A stretch of DNA of 63,316 nucleotides from Candidatus Tiamatella sp. (lineage in GTDB: Archaea > Thermoproteota > Thermoprotei_A > Sulfolobales > Acidilobaceae), in contig WALV01000067.1 in the NCBI GenBank assembly GCA_015522645.1, positions 1 to 63,316 of the forward strand, written 5' to 3'. How positions within the stretch are numbered: position 1 is the first letter of the stretch; every line of letters starts with the position of its first letter. Below the pieces are notes generated by a model. The model made no database searches. It had not been told where the DNA came from and saw only the letters and a program-made list of their open reading frames with translations. Shown here piece after piece: positions 26,195-34,696 of this stretch. The position numbers and the translations under genes are program-made.

Positions 26195-27118
26195 TTACCT
26201 ATTCCTTCTATCCGTCCTTAGTTTCTCCTCTTCCTGTATCTGCTTATTAACGAGGACAACGGTAGACTTATCTTCGAGGGGGAGCTTGGATTTTAGCGAG
26301 GAATCTATTTCAATAGCCCCCCTCCTCTCAAGTTTATTCAGCATTTTGACTGTGGAATACGCCGCTAGTGGTTTGCTCAGATCAGACTCACTGTAGGTTT
26401 TAACTAGTTCCTTAATGAGGTTATATATTACTTCTAGGTCTTTCAGGTCATCTATTACTAAGGTTTCCCCGGATGCCATGATAAGCTTTGATAACCTCTC
26501 ATATGTTTCTTTATCGGCTATCACGAGGAGGCCGTCCCTGGAGTCTTTGGTTTCTTTTACTATTCTTATTCCGGGGCTCATTCTACCTTCCGGTCTCAAG
26601 TGCGTTCTCTCGAAGTTCTCCTCCTCCTGCTCTAAGATTGACTCTGAAACATATTCATCGAATAAGTCATCGTTTTCCGTGTATATCACCGAGCCCCTAG
26701 GGGAGACCACTAGGAGAGCGACATACGGGGGTTTTTCAGAGATATTATATGCTAGCGACTTTATGCTTTGGATTACTGCAAAGCTCTCACCGGTATTGCT
26801 CATGTCCCACGATGCCAGTTCTTCCTCATCGTCGATTGTATAGTATTCTGTTTCGAAGACTCCTGTCGTTTCCCCTGTTTTCTTCACCTTAGTGGCTAAT
26901 GTGAGGATTAGGTATACTATTGCAGAGACCCCGTATACTAGGACTTGTGTGTAGTAGAGGATTACAGCTAAACCTATTGAGGATAGAAGCGCTATTACTG
27001 GGTTTTGGGGAGGAACTATTATTCCTTGTATAAGAATGATGAAGAATGCTATTGCTACTGCTATCGAGACTCCGAGTTGGAAGCGCTTCATTCCTAGCTT
27101 AGGGGTTAACCTTGTCAC
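26195..27118 (-). CDS. Uncharacterised membrane protein with cytosolic domain
   Basis: I do not recognise this 307-residue protein. Three hydrophobic stretches lie near residues 14-34, 41-57 and 59-75. They are followed by a soluble, charged domain of about 230 residues with alternating beta strands (YVALLVVSPRGSVIYTE; GLLVIADKETYERL; GETLVIDDLKDLEVIYNLI) and a Lys/Glu/Arg-rich tail. This could be a sensor or longin/PAS-like fold, but no motif decides it. The start is GTG at 27118, very close to GGGGAGGTG; an in-frame ATG ten codons in is the alternative. It sits alone between tRNA-Ile and the MBL/phosphatase pair. Confidence 0.6.
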   Translation of the reverse strand: MTRLTPKLGMKRFQLGVSIAVAIAFFIILIQGIIVPPQNPVIALLSSIGLAVILYYTQVLVYGVSAIVYLILTLATKVKKTGETTGVFETEYYTIDDEEELASWDMSNTGESFAVIQSIKSLAYNISEKPPYVALLVVSPRGSVIYTENDDLFDEYVSESILEQEEENFERTHLRPEGRMSPGIRIVKETKDSRDGLLVIADKETYERLSKLIMASGETLVIDDLKDLEVIYNLIKELVKTYSESDLSKPLAAYSTVKMLNKLERRGAIEIDSSLKSKLPLEDKSTVVLVNKQIQEEEKLRTDRRNR

Positions 27119-27170
27119 ACCTCCCCTGCATGTTAAGGGGGAATCCAGACCTTTTATATAAACAATATCT

Positions 27171-27878
27171 TTAGTTGAACGGTATCTCTAGAATGCTCCC
27201 GGTCTTCGCAGGGATATATTTGTCCGGGTAGGCTCTTTTAACATAGCTTTTGGCTTGCTCTCCACTACAGTGTATTGGCGAGATAAACTCAGTCAAACGG
27301 GCTAAATTATCCAGGGTTCTTTTACTGGGTCCATGGAATCCTCCTATAACTAGGTAAAGATTCCCCCCTATTATTTCGGAAGCTGCCTGAGCTAACTTAT
27401 CTACTCCTGGATGACTACAGCCTACTAGAAGTACAGGATAATTGGTTTCCGGGTACAGTAACAGGGCATGCTCAAGTAAACCATAGTCATATAGTGGGTG
27501 GGTCAAGTAGAGATTCCCACTTATCTGTAAGCCTTCTCTATTGACCCTTACTTTCTTGAAGCCATAAGTCTTTACATGATACAAGGAATCCTCTGTCACG
27601 TAGAGCTCTATATCTCTGTTCACAGTTGCTATATAATCCAGGCCTCCACTATGATCCAGGTGGCGGTGACTGAGAACACCTACTTTAAAATTCCCTGCAT
27701 CAATACCGAGTTTCTCCATATTAAACTGTAGTACTTTTGGATTAGTATCAAAATCAAAGATTACTTCAGTATTGGGAAGCCTAGCATGTATGCTAAGCCC
27801 CCACTCGTTTAACAGTCCCTGTCCTGGATCATTGTCGTTTACCACTGTCAACACGATGCTGGGCTTCAACCTGGGCAC
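27171..27878 (-). CDS. Metallo-beta-lactamase fold hydrolase (COG1237 type)
   Basis: The 235-residue protein has the MBL metal motif SHRHLDHSGG (HxHxDH), a downstream CSHPGVD and VIGGFHGPS as further His ligands. The N-terminal VVNDNDPGQGLLNEWGLS is typical of the COG1237 group. Some members of that group are annotated as the dihydropterin-ribofuranosylaminobenzene phosphate enzyme of methanopterin synthesis; the substrate here is unknown. The GTG start at 27878 is three bases after the stop of the phosphatase gene, so the pair forms an operon. Confidence 0.85.
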   Translation of the reverse strand: MPRLKPSIVLTVVNDNDPGQGLLNEWGLSIHARLPNTEVIFDFDTNPKVLQFNMEKLGIDAGNFKVGVLSHRHLDHSGGLDYIATVNRDIELYVTEDSLYHVKTYGFKKVRVNREGLQISGNLYLTHPLYDYGLLEHALLLYPETNYPVLLVGCSHPGVDKLAQAASEIIGGNLYLVIGGFHGPSKRTLDNLARLTEFISPIHCSGEQAKSYVKRAYPDKYIPAKTGSILEIPFN

Positions 27879-27881
27879 CCT

Positions 27882-28841
27882 TTATTTTATTCTCACAAGT
27901 TCTAAAATGTCGCTCCAGAGTAATATAGCTCCTGCTCCTCTTAGGTGATACTCGCTTGTGAAAACAGTGAATACAGGGTGGTCTAGGCCGCTAGGGTTTA
28001 TCTCCATGTTTTTTGAAAGGGCTTCAAGCGCCTCGCCCTCATAGTATCTCCCGTCGCTAAGCCAGAGTGCGTATGTATCCTTTACTTCATGGGACCTTAT
28101 GATTCCTTTGAGGTTGCTAACATCGAGGAATTTCCCCCATGCAAGTCTTCCATACACGTAGATTCCTTCCCCTCTAATATTGGGGGCAAACCATTTTACC
28201 CCTCCATCAGGATCGTTCCAGAGGGCTTGCATTAGAATGCTAGGTATCCCCTCGGTGGTTTCAATTGCTTCCCTGGTGTTCTCTGCGGCAGCCAATAGTT
28301 CTTTCAATGTAGCAGGTTCACCAGGCATGGATTTGCAAGCTTTACAGGGAACCCCGCCGTGGACCAACAGCCAGTCTCCTGCTATTACGAGCCAAGTCAG
28401 CCTCTGGTATATGTGGCTAAGTATCATGTTGAATAACTTGAATCCTGTATCGCTCCCGAACTTAGAGTGAAGCTCGTCTAGGAACCCGTAGTAGGTATTC
28501 ATGCTCCTAGACTCATGGTTTCCTCTCAATATAATAATCCTGTCAGGCTCGTTGAGTTTGATTTGGATAAGGTTGCAGATAACCTCGTATCCATTACTCC
28601 CCCTGTCAGCATAGTCACCTAGGAAAACAATTTTACCAATACCCCTCTCCTCAGCCACTTCGATTGCCTTGGATAGATTACTAAGGGATCCGTGGATATC
28701 TCCAACTATGAGAAAACCATTCGAAAGGTCGGTTTTATTGAATTTTACCCAGGGGGTAAACTGTATTTTGCTCGCATAATCTGTTATGAGATCGCTGCAG
28801 TAAGTGGAATCGAATCTTTCTTCGACCTTAATTTTTATCAC
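27882..28841 (-). CDS. PPP-family serine/threonine protein phosphatase
   Basis: The 319-residue protein contains the three PPP metal motifs in order: GDIHG (about residues 48-52), GDYADRG (about 75-81) and GNHES (about 105-109), with a later HGGVP. It should dephosphorylate Ser/Thr phosphoproteins or a small phosphoester using two metal ions. The context LLVHGGVPCKACKSMPGEP with CxxC is unusual but lies away from the core. The start is GTG at 28841 in the string GAGGTG, so the leader must be very short or the start lies slightly downstream. It is first in an operon with the MBL hydrolase. Confidence 0.87.
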   Translation of the reverse strand: MIKIKVEERFDSTYCSDLITDYASKIQFTPWVKFNKTDLSNGFLIVGDIHGSLSNLSKAIEVAEERGIGKIVFLGDYADRGSNGYEVICNLIQIKLNEPDRIIILRGNHESRSMNTYYGFLDELHSKFGSDTGFKLFNMILSHIYQRLTWLVIAGDWLLVHGGVPCKACKSMPGEPATLKELLAAAENTREAIETTEGIPSILMQALWNDPDGGVKWFAPNIRGEGIYVYGRLAWGKFLDVSNLKGIIRSHEVKDTYALWLSDGRYYEGEALEALSKNMEINPSGLDHPVFTVFTSEYHLRGAGAILLWSDILELVRIK

Positions 28842-29135
28842 CTCAAAAAAACAGTCCCATTACGAGTTATTATTATCATCTATAGCTGTTATTAAAGGAA
28901 CGGTTACTCAAATAATAATTTAGACTATTAACTCCATAACTCTTATATATTCAACCTTGGATGTTTTCTTCATCAAGCTTGATTCAATAGTTAAATAAGT
29001 ATTACTAACTTATACTCGTGGAACTTCAAAGCCTATCCGTAGTATATAATATATTCCGAGCCATCAAAGAATACTTTTATTATTCATAATCAAAGTAAAT
29101 ATAGTTCCCAACACCATCCTACGGGGCGGTTTCTC
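28842..29135. other. AT-rich divergent intergenic region
   Basis: This 294-nt gap separates the phosphatase gene from the Ntn-hydrolase gene. It is strongly AT-rich with several TATA-like strings (for example around 28945 and 29085) and no conserved reading frame, tRNA or strong hairpin that I can see. It probably holds both divergent promoters. Confidence 0.5.
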
Positions 29136-30983
29136 TTGAAGAAGCCTTTAATAATAGTATCCGCGGTCCTAATCCTCGTGCTATTAACAGGATCGTTCAT
29201 GGCATATGCAGATTCATCGGCTAATATGCATTCATCGTATGACGGTAGAACTTCAGGGTTCATAAACAGGCCGTCAGGAGCAGGGTTCTTCATTCTGGTA
29301 GGAGCCTCACAAGTAGGGCCACTCAAAGTCCTATACATTTCCGGCAACGCGTATGACAGAGGATACGAATATGGGTATCTTGCAGGAGAAGAGATTTACG
29401 GTATGCTAACATGGGCATACAATATGCTGAGCCATGCACAGGGAATACCGGTAAATACATGGAGGCAAATGCTACTCAAGGCTGTAGGGTTATATGAGAA
29501 ATATATTCCAAGCGAATATATTGATGAAATGAAGGGAATGGCGGATGGATTCAACTACTTCCAGGCAAAATACCCGGGTTTCAGCCTAGGATACAATATA
29601 ACCTACCTAGATATATTGATGATAAATTCATTCGTAGACCTTAGCTGTACAGGGGCAGTTATATCAGGGAACTTAACAGCGGATGGTAATGTGTTAATAG
29701 GCACGACGGTAGATGCAGAACCTTTAGCACCATATTTTATATACGTTGTTGAAAGCCCGGACGAAGGCCACGGCCATAGGGTTGCCTACTTCACAGCTGC
29801 AGGTAGCTTATTCCAGAACGGATTCAATGATGTTGGTGTAGGTATGATAGAGCATCACATAGAGGGTTGGAAAAACGTTATAGGCATGCCTGAAATGATA
29901 AGGGACAGATACGTTCTACAGTACGCTGATAACGTCACAGATGCCATACAGCTATTCAAGGAAATATTTAAACAATACAACTTCTCTGGCTACGGGGACG
30001 ATGTAGCCATCTCGGATATGCAAGGCAATATAGCGAAAATAGAAGTGACACCATATAGGCTAGGGTTCATAGTGAACCCGCATAAAGAGCCTACGTGGCC
30101 GAAGGAGGACCCCTTCCTTAAAACAGGCCGTAAACTGGAGCCCGTGCCTTATATCAAGTACTATAAAGAAGGCTATGGTAGTGTCCTACGTGGGGACGGC
30201 TGGATAGTTAACGGTTTATACACTGTGAATGAAACTGTTGTAGGTATACCGCAACACCCATCCACGTGGCAGGAAGCTATCTCCAGCGGGAACTATAGTT
30301 GGATGTGGGAGGCACCTGAGAGATACATGATAGCCCACTATATTTATGATGCACAGATACGAGGTGAAAAGCTGACACTACGGGATGGAGTTATAATGTC
30401 CCAGCTACCACTTGTGGGGGATGCTCCACATGATGATGGAGCAATTTGGATGGAACCCCAGTTGGGTCTAGCCGTTATATTGAAGGGGCAATCCTCATTC
30501 ACCAAGCCAATATTCCTGCAAGTATTCTTCCCCGAGAGACCGGTTATACTGGGAAGGATCACTTATGGTCAACTAATGGGTGTAGCATACAAGTTAAACG
30601 GCTCCTTAACCTATTTGAACACTTTAATACAGAGGATACAGGATCAAATCCATAACCAGTGCCAGCAATCCACTAGCATCCAGGGCGAGCTCAAGCAACT
30701 CTCGGAGCAACTCACCCAAGCATCTCAGGAATGGGAGGGTGTGATTAGCCAATACCATGGTTTGGAAGCAGATTACCAAGCCCTTACGAGCCAGGGAGAA
30801 CAGATAAACTATAAGGTTCAAGAGGCAAACTCCAATATCGCCGAGATGAACAACACTCTTAACCAGGTCAAGTCAACGGGTTCAACCATAATAGGTTATC
30901 AAGCTGTTATTATCGCCCTACTAGTTATAATCCTTGGACTCCTAGGGTATGTTGCTGCCGCGATTAGACCCCTCTCATCTTAA
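29136..30983 (+). CDS. Membrane-anchored extracellular Ntn hydrolase (peptidase C45 / acyltransferase type)
   Basis: The 615-residue protein starts with a signal peptide or anchor (hydrophobic residues 5-22). GNAYDRGYEYGYLAGEEI (about 70-87) is the family's N-terminal motif. FVDLSCTGAVISGNLTADG places the predicted Ntn nucleophile at Cys171, where the precursor would self-cleave between Ser170 and Cys171. Residues about 500-590 are Gln- and Ser-rich coiled coil (QSTSIQGELKQLSEQLTQAS), followed by a hydrophobic helix (about 590-610) ending in a short charged tail. The enzyme should sit outside the cell on a stalk and cleave an amide or acyl bond; the substrate is unknown. TTG start at 29136. 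Confidence 0.75.
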   Translation: MKKPLIIVSAVLILVLLTGSFMAYADSSANMHSSYDGRTSGFINRPSGAGFFILVGASQVGPLKVLYISGNAYDRGYEYGYLAGEEIYGMLTWAYNMLSHAQGIPVNTWRQMLLKAVGLYEKYIPSEYIDEMKGMADGFNYFQAKYPGFSLGYNITYLDILMINSFVDLSCTGAVISGNLTADGNVLIGTTVDAEPLAPYFIYVVESPDEGHGHRVAYFTAAGSLFQNGFNDVGVGMIEHHIEGWKNVIGMPEMIRDRYVLQYADNVTDAIQLFKEIFKQYNFSGYGDDVAISDMQGNIAKIEVTPYRLGFIVNPHKEPTWPKEDPFLKTGRKLEPVPYIKYYKEGYGSVLRGDGWIVNGLYTVNETVVGIPQHPSTWQEAISSGNYSWMWEAPERYMIAHYIYDAQIRGEKLTLRDGVIMSQLPLVGDAPHDDGAIWMEPQLGLAVILKGQSSFTKPIFLQVFFPERPVILGRITYGQLMGVAYKLNGSLTYLNTLIQRIQDQIHNQCQQSTSIQGELKQLSEQLTQASQEWEGVISQYHGLEADYQALTSQGEQINYKVQEANSNIAEMNNTLNQVKSTGSTIIGYQAVIIALLVIILGLLGYVAAAIRPLSS

Positions 30984-31057
30984 CCTCTTTTTCATGGAGT
31001 ACAATTCTCTTGTTTGATAAACTTTTTACTAACCACTATTTTTGATAAAACAAACGC

Positions 31058-31396
31058 TTATTTATAGGTAATCCTAACGGCATCATCCACACGAGTCCCA
31101 GGCTTAACCATAACTACACCTATATCTCTGTTCTCGAAGAACCTCTTTCCACCCGGACCCATAGCAGTGGCAACCAACCTGGACACTCCTAGACCAGCTA
31201 GTATCCCGTGGATACCCCTCCTCTTACGAGCCTCCTCACTATCTAACTCGTGCCCCATATCACTAAAAACATTCTTAACTCTATCTACGACATCAGGCTC
31301 CCCGCTAGTGCAGTCAAATATTATGTAAACCTTGGCTTCCCCGAAATGACCTGTGTGGACGAACTTACTGTCTGAAGTTGCAACAGCTATTTTCAT
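31058..31396 (-). CDS. Dinitrogenase iron-molybdenum cofactor (NifX/NifB-type) domain protein
   Basis: The 112-residue single-domain protein has the MKIAVATSDSKFVHTGHFGEAKVYIIFD start (catalogued in archaea with NifX/MTH1175-type proteins) and the HGILAGLGVSRLVATAMGPGGKRFF core. Such proteins bind metal clusters or cofactors, but their role outside nitrogen fixation is unsettled. No nitrogenase genes are nearby. The ATG at 31396, seven bases after AGGTG, is preferred to the in-frame GTG at 31405. Confidence 0.82.
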   Translation of the reverse strand: MKIAVATSDSKFVHTGHFGEAKVYIIFDCTSGEPDVVDRVKNVFSDMGHELDSEEARKRRGIHGILAGLGVSRLVATAMGPGGKRFFENRDIGVVMVKPGTRVDDAVRITYK

Positions 31397-31445
31397 GGAA
31401 AACACCTGGGTATCAATTTATTGAATAAACTGAATATAATGAATA

Positions 31446-32537
31446 TTAATGAAATATCTTGTAAATCGAGCTTGATGTTATTATCTCCCAGGCTGCATCT
31501 ATGACTGTTAGAGCTAGAGCTATCGCCTGGTGAGACGAGTAGTATAGTCCTATTGCTAGGAGTGCAGTTATCGTTGTCCTACCCAGGGAGTCCATTACAG
31601 CATAGCCCGCTGCCACATACCATAGTGGCCACACTTCCCATTTCTCAGGCGGGTTGGATGGTTTTGGCTTTAATAGGATGTTATTGGCTGAGATCGATAT
31701 TGCAAGTGTTAGAAGTATTATTCCTGCATATGGCAGTGGATAATAGTAGTATACTGCAATGAACCCTGTTATTGGGAGGATTACTGCTAGGGTTACTGCT
31801 AGCTTCCTCGCGTTAGCTAACCCTAGTCTCACCGGAAGTGTTCTAACTTTCTTCTCTAGGTCGTGGGGATGCTTGTCCATGTGCTTCCCTATAAGTACTA
31901 GTGAAACTGCTAGGGAGTAGGGTAGGTATATTAAGAGGAGGTATAATGGATGGCTTCCCATCATGGCTATTATTGTACCTCCTATCATTACCGGGCCCCA
32001 CACTACTGCTACGAGTACTTCCCCTAGTCCAGAGCGTTTCGCGTCGAAGCCTATTCCCGCGTAGCCTAGTATGATGAATGCCCCTATAACTGCTAGAATT
32101 GCTATCCAAGGACTTACTGTTGTTGACAGATATACTGTTAGCAATGCGTCATATAGCCCTATGAGCCCTATTACTAGGTTTAGCTCGCTTTTACTTATTA
32201 TAGAGTCAATGAATGGGTGAGGGCCATATAGTGCCCTGAAGTATCCTGGGTCATCTATTCCTCTCTCATAGTCATAGTAGTCATTTACAAGGTTGTCGAG
32301 TAGGTGGGAGGCGGTGAACCCTAGTAGAATTGCCAAGTAAAGAATAAAGTTGAATTTCCCAGCTATTATCCATGCAATTAATGCCCCTATTGTTACCGAG
32401 TATATGGTCATTGGGATTACACATAACCTGCTTGCTGCTACTATTTTGGTTAGCCTGTCCATGTTTTCCATGTTCTCTGGGACCCTGCAGTATCTGAAGC
32501 TGTACCATAGTGCTTTCAACCGATACGTTTTAATCAC
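31446..32537 (-). CDS. UbiA-family prenyltransferase (second paralogue)
   Basis: The 363-residue, multi-helix protein has UbiA motif I LLDNLVNDYYDYERGIDDP (about residues 84-102) and a weaker motif II GKHMDKHPHDLEKKVRTLPVRLG. It is clearly diverged from the MenA-like copy at 6510. The extra N-terminal segment (KALWYSFRYCRVPENMENMDRLTK) looks conserved in style rather than spurious, so I keep GTG 32537; TTG 32519 is an alternative. Substrate unknown: a quinone, heme or lipid precursor are all possible. It lies 49 nt upstream of the NifX-like gene on the same strand. Confidence 0.78.
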   Translation of the reverse strand: MIKTYRLKALWYSFRYCRVPENMENMDRLTKIVAASRLCVIPMTIYSVTIGALIAWIIAGKFNFILYLAILLGFTASHLLDNLVNDYYDYERGIDDPGYFRALYGPHPFIDSIISKSELNLVIGLIGLYDALLTVYLSTTVSPWIAILAVIGAFIILGYAGIGFDAKRSGLGEVLVAVVWGPVMIGGTIIAMMGSHPLYLLLIYLPYSLAVSLVLIGKHMDKHPHDLEKKVRTLPVRLGLANARKLAVTLAVILPITGFIAVYYYYPLPYAGIILLTLAISISANNILLKPKPSNPPEKWEVWPLWYVAAGYAVMDSLGRTTITALLAIGLYYSSHQAIALALTVIDAAWEIITSSSIYKIFH

Positions 32538-32794
32538 CCATGTATAGGAATTACCATTAATAGGGGTAGTTTATAGAGATTCCTATGACCCACACAGGAA
32601 ATGATTGTAATTGTATTGTTAATGATGCTTCTTCCGTTTCATTTATTGATATTGAAGTCCATAAGGCATATAGTTGATCAATTAATATTGCATTTATCAC
32701 ATCTGTAATAGTAGTGTATCGTTCGTTAGGGCGTATCTTACTATAAGGGATTCAAGTGTTGTCAAACCGTAGTGAATCTATGCTTCCTTTAGAA

Positions 32795-33244
32795 CTACAA
32801 TTTCATTTCATCTAAAAATAGTACTTTCAGTTTTTTAATACTATTTAGTACTGGTTTCATCTCTTTTTCTACTTTCTTGAAGAGGGGAAGTGCATTTATT
32901 GTTTCGGCGGATGCTATAACATAGCAATCTGATAGTGGTAGACGTAATGCTTTCATTAATTCTCCAGCTCTTAACGCTATATTTTCATTTACCTCTAGTA
33001 TACCGGCTTTGCTTTTAATCCAGTCGACGAAGTTTAAAGCCTCTTTGTTCGGATCATCTAATCCAGCTACTTGGTAGATTCTCGAAGATATGTATAATGT
33101 TTCACTTAAAGTTACAGTACTCACATAGAGTTCAAATTCTCCTCTGTACGCTTGATCAAAGAGTCTTACAACTTGAGGCCTATAAGGGCTTTTTTGTACG
33201 ATATACTCCACTATCACACCAGTGTCAAGTACTAACCTTTTCAT
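32795..33244 (-). CDS. vapC: PIN-domain ribonuclease toxin (VapC)
   Basis: The 149-residue protein has a PIN domain with the acidic active-site residues at the expected places: LDTG (Asp about 7), SETLYI (Glu about 48) and LPLSDCYVIASA (Asp about 107). VapC toxins cleave RNA when not held by their antitoxin. The ATG lies 20 nt inside the 3' end of the upstream vapB gene, the usual coupled arrangement. Confidence 0.87.
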   Translation of the reverse strand: MKRLVLDTGVIVEYIVQKSPYRPQVVRLFDQAYRGEFELYVSTVTLSETLYISSRIYQVAGLDDPNKEALNFVDWIKSKAGILEVNENIALRAGELMKALRLPLSDCYVIASAETINALPLFKKVEKEMKPVLNSIKKLKVLFLDEMKL

Positions 33245-33485
33245 CCCTGACTATCCTCGTAAACCTTCCTTTTTCCAGCTCATATTCTTCATGTAGCAGT
33301 TTATCAACTATGTCTGGATCTATATCTACAATCTTAGGTTTTAAGGCCCTTAAAACAGCTTTATCGCCTACAACACTAGCTATAACTTCGCTTCCTTCCT
33401 CAACCCCAAGAGCTTCTCTTAATTTTTTCGGTAAGATAATAATACCTTTCTTCCTCACTTTCAAAATAATCCTCACAATACTCAC
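33225..33485 (-). CDS. vapB: AbrB-type antitoxin (VapB)
   Basis: The 86-residue protein has an N-terminal SpoVT-AbrB swapped-hairpin DNA-binding domain (ILKVRKKGIIILPKKLREALGVEEGSEVIASVV) and a charged C-terminal tail that would wrap and inhibit VapC. The start is GTG at 33485. It should neutralise the toxin and repress its own promoter in the AT-rich region just upstream. Confidence 0.87.
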   Translation of the reverse strand: MSIVRIILKVRKKGIIILPKKLREALGVEEGSEVIASVVGDKAVLRALKPKIVDIDPDIVDKLLHEEYELEKGRFTRIVRDEKVST

Positions 33486-33818
33486 CTAACAAATAATTAT
33501 TGGCGAACAAAGCATATAAAGTCCAACTACAATGAAAAGTTAAACAATAGTATTATATTAAACTATAATCAATAAGATCCAACAATTATGCTAGATTACT
33601 CTCTTATATAGGCTAGGAAATTTTGAAGGAAGGAATACCTGGTAGCAAGAATCCGTGAACCTCTTAGGAAGTAGAGGATAATGTTTTGTTAGATTTACTG
33701 CCTGCACTACTGGTTTCATACCTTAGGAGTATGAGAAAGCGATAGACAAAGCCGTCGAGAAATCCTATACTCGTGTGGATGTAGTTAACTCGATGAGGGA
33801 GATGTAAGCGGGGTTTGG
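33486..33818. other. 333-nt intergenic region with decayed coding remnant
   Basis: Between vapB and tRNA-Ala there is no intact gene. The left half is AT-rich and should contain the vapBC promoter. The right half has short open stretches cut by stops, one of which reads convincingly as protein (33727-33807). This looks like an eroded gene, perhaps a former member of the toxin-antitoxin locus. Confidence 0.4.
33727..33807 (+). pseudogene. Possible 3' remnant of a gene
   Basis: Right after an in-frame TAG, 26 sense codons read EYEKAIDKAVEKSYTRVDVV and then six more residues ending in MREM before TAA. The composition is that of a real helical C-terminus, but there is no start codon or N-terminal part. 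The source family is not identified. Confidence 0.2.
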
Positions 33819-33891
33819 TGGACCGGCCGGGATTTGAACCCGGGGCCTCCGCCGTGCGAGGGCGGCGCTCTTCCAGCTGAGCTACCGGCCC
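33816..33891 (-). tRNA. tRNA-Ala (CGC)
   Basis: The minus strand folds perfectly: acceptor GGGCCGG/CCGGTCC containing the G3-U70 alanine identity pair, D-stem GCTC/GAGC, anticodon stem CCGCC/GGCGG with loop CTCGCAC (anticodon CGC), variable AGGCC, and T-stem CCGGG/CCCGG with loop TTCAAAT. The discriminator is A, and CCA follows directly (33818-33816), so the 3' end is encoded. No intron. Confidence 0.96.
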
Positions 33892-33964
33892 ATCTCAATA
33901 TCTCTTTTAGGTTCAATGGCTTTTTTAAGCATTCACTGATTATGGCGTGAGGGCTTCCTTGGAA

Positions 33965-34696
33965 CTAGGGTTTGCTTCTTTTGATTACTTCGCTGGAGCC
34001 TACTAGGAATAGTATGCCTAGGATTAGTGAGACTGTTATAGATATTTCTGGTGGCAGTATGTCGTATGAGCCTGTGTAAGCGTACCTTAGGGCTTCTGTC
34101 ATGTAGGTTAGCGGTAGTGCTAGTGATATTGGAATTACGTAGTGCGGCATCATTGTTATTGGTATAATGATGTCTGACAGGAACATCATTGTGAATCTTA
34201 CTATGTTGAATACTGTCATGACTTGTGTGGGATCTTTTACTAGGAATGATATGAGGACGCCGAAGGTTGATGACGTGAATGTAGTTATGAGTATGGTTAT
34301 TGTGAGTAATAGTGTGAATGCTGGTGGTTTCGGTAGGATTATCAGGGTTAGGAGTAGTACTGGGATTGCTGATATTATCCCCATTATGAAGCTGCTCAGT
34401 GATTTTCCTAGTGATATGCAGTTGTATCCAATTGGGAATAGTAGTAGCCTTTCGAAGGATCCTATTCTTCTTTCGAATACTATGGACATGGCTGACATGG
34501 ATGTTGAGCCGAAGAATAGTGCCAGTGAAATCATCCCCGGCGCTAGCCATTCTGTGATTCCTCCCCTCCTCGTTATGAATGCTAGTGCGAATACGAAGGG
34601 GAAGATTATTCCCCAGCTTAGGGAGCCTGGTTTTAAATAGTATTCTCTGAAGTCTTTTCCCGCTATGTATAATGATTTAACCAGCTCGTCTAGCAT
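33965..34696 (-). CDS. ABC-2 type transporter permease
   Basis: The 243-residue membrane protein has about six hydrophobic helices, an early amphipathic segment (KDFREYYLKPGSLSWGIIFPF) and the ABC-2 signature region LPLTYMTEALRYAYTGSYDILP near residues 197-218. It forms the membrane part of an exporter with the ATPase encoded upstream. Its ATG shares one base with the ATPase stop (TAATG). The substrate is unknown; drug, lipid or polysaccharide export are typical of the class. Confidence 0.87.
   Translation of the reverse strand: MLDELVKSLYIAGKDFREYYLKPGSLSWGIIFPFVFALAFITRRGGITEWLAPGMISLALFFGSTSMSAMSIVFERRIGSFERLLLFPIGYNCISLGKSLSSFIMGIISAIPVLLLTLIILPKPPAFTLLLTITILITTFTSSTFGVLISFLVKDPTQVMTVFNIVRFTMMFLSDIIIPITMMPHYVIPISLALPLTYMTEALRYAYTGSYDILPPEISITVSLILGILFLVGSSEVIKRSKP

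Noticed and set aside
33933-34550. Long open frame of 205 codons rich in His, Thr and Asn on the minus strand
   Set aside because: It overlaps the ABC-2 permease on the same strand in another frame; its repetitive low-complexity composition is a shadow of the hydrophobic codons of the real gene.
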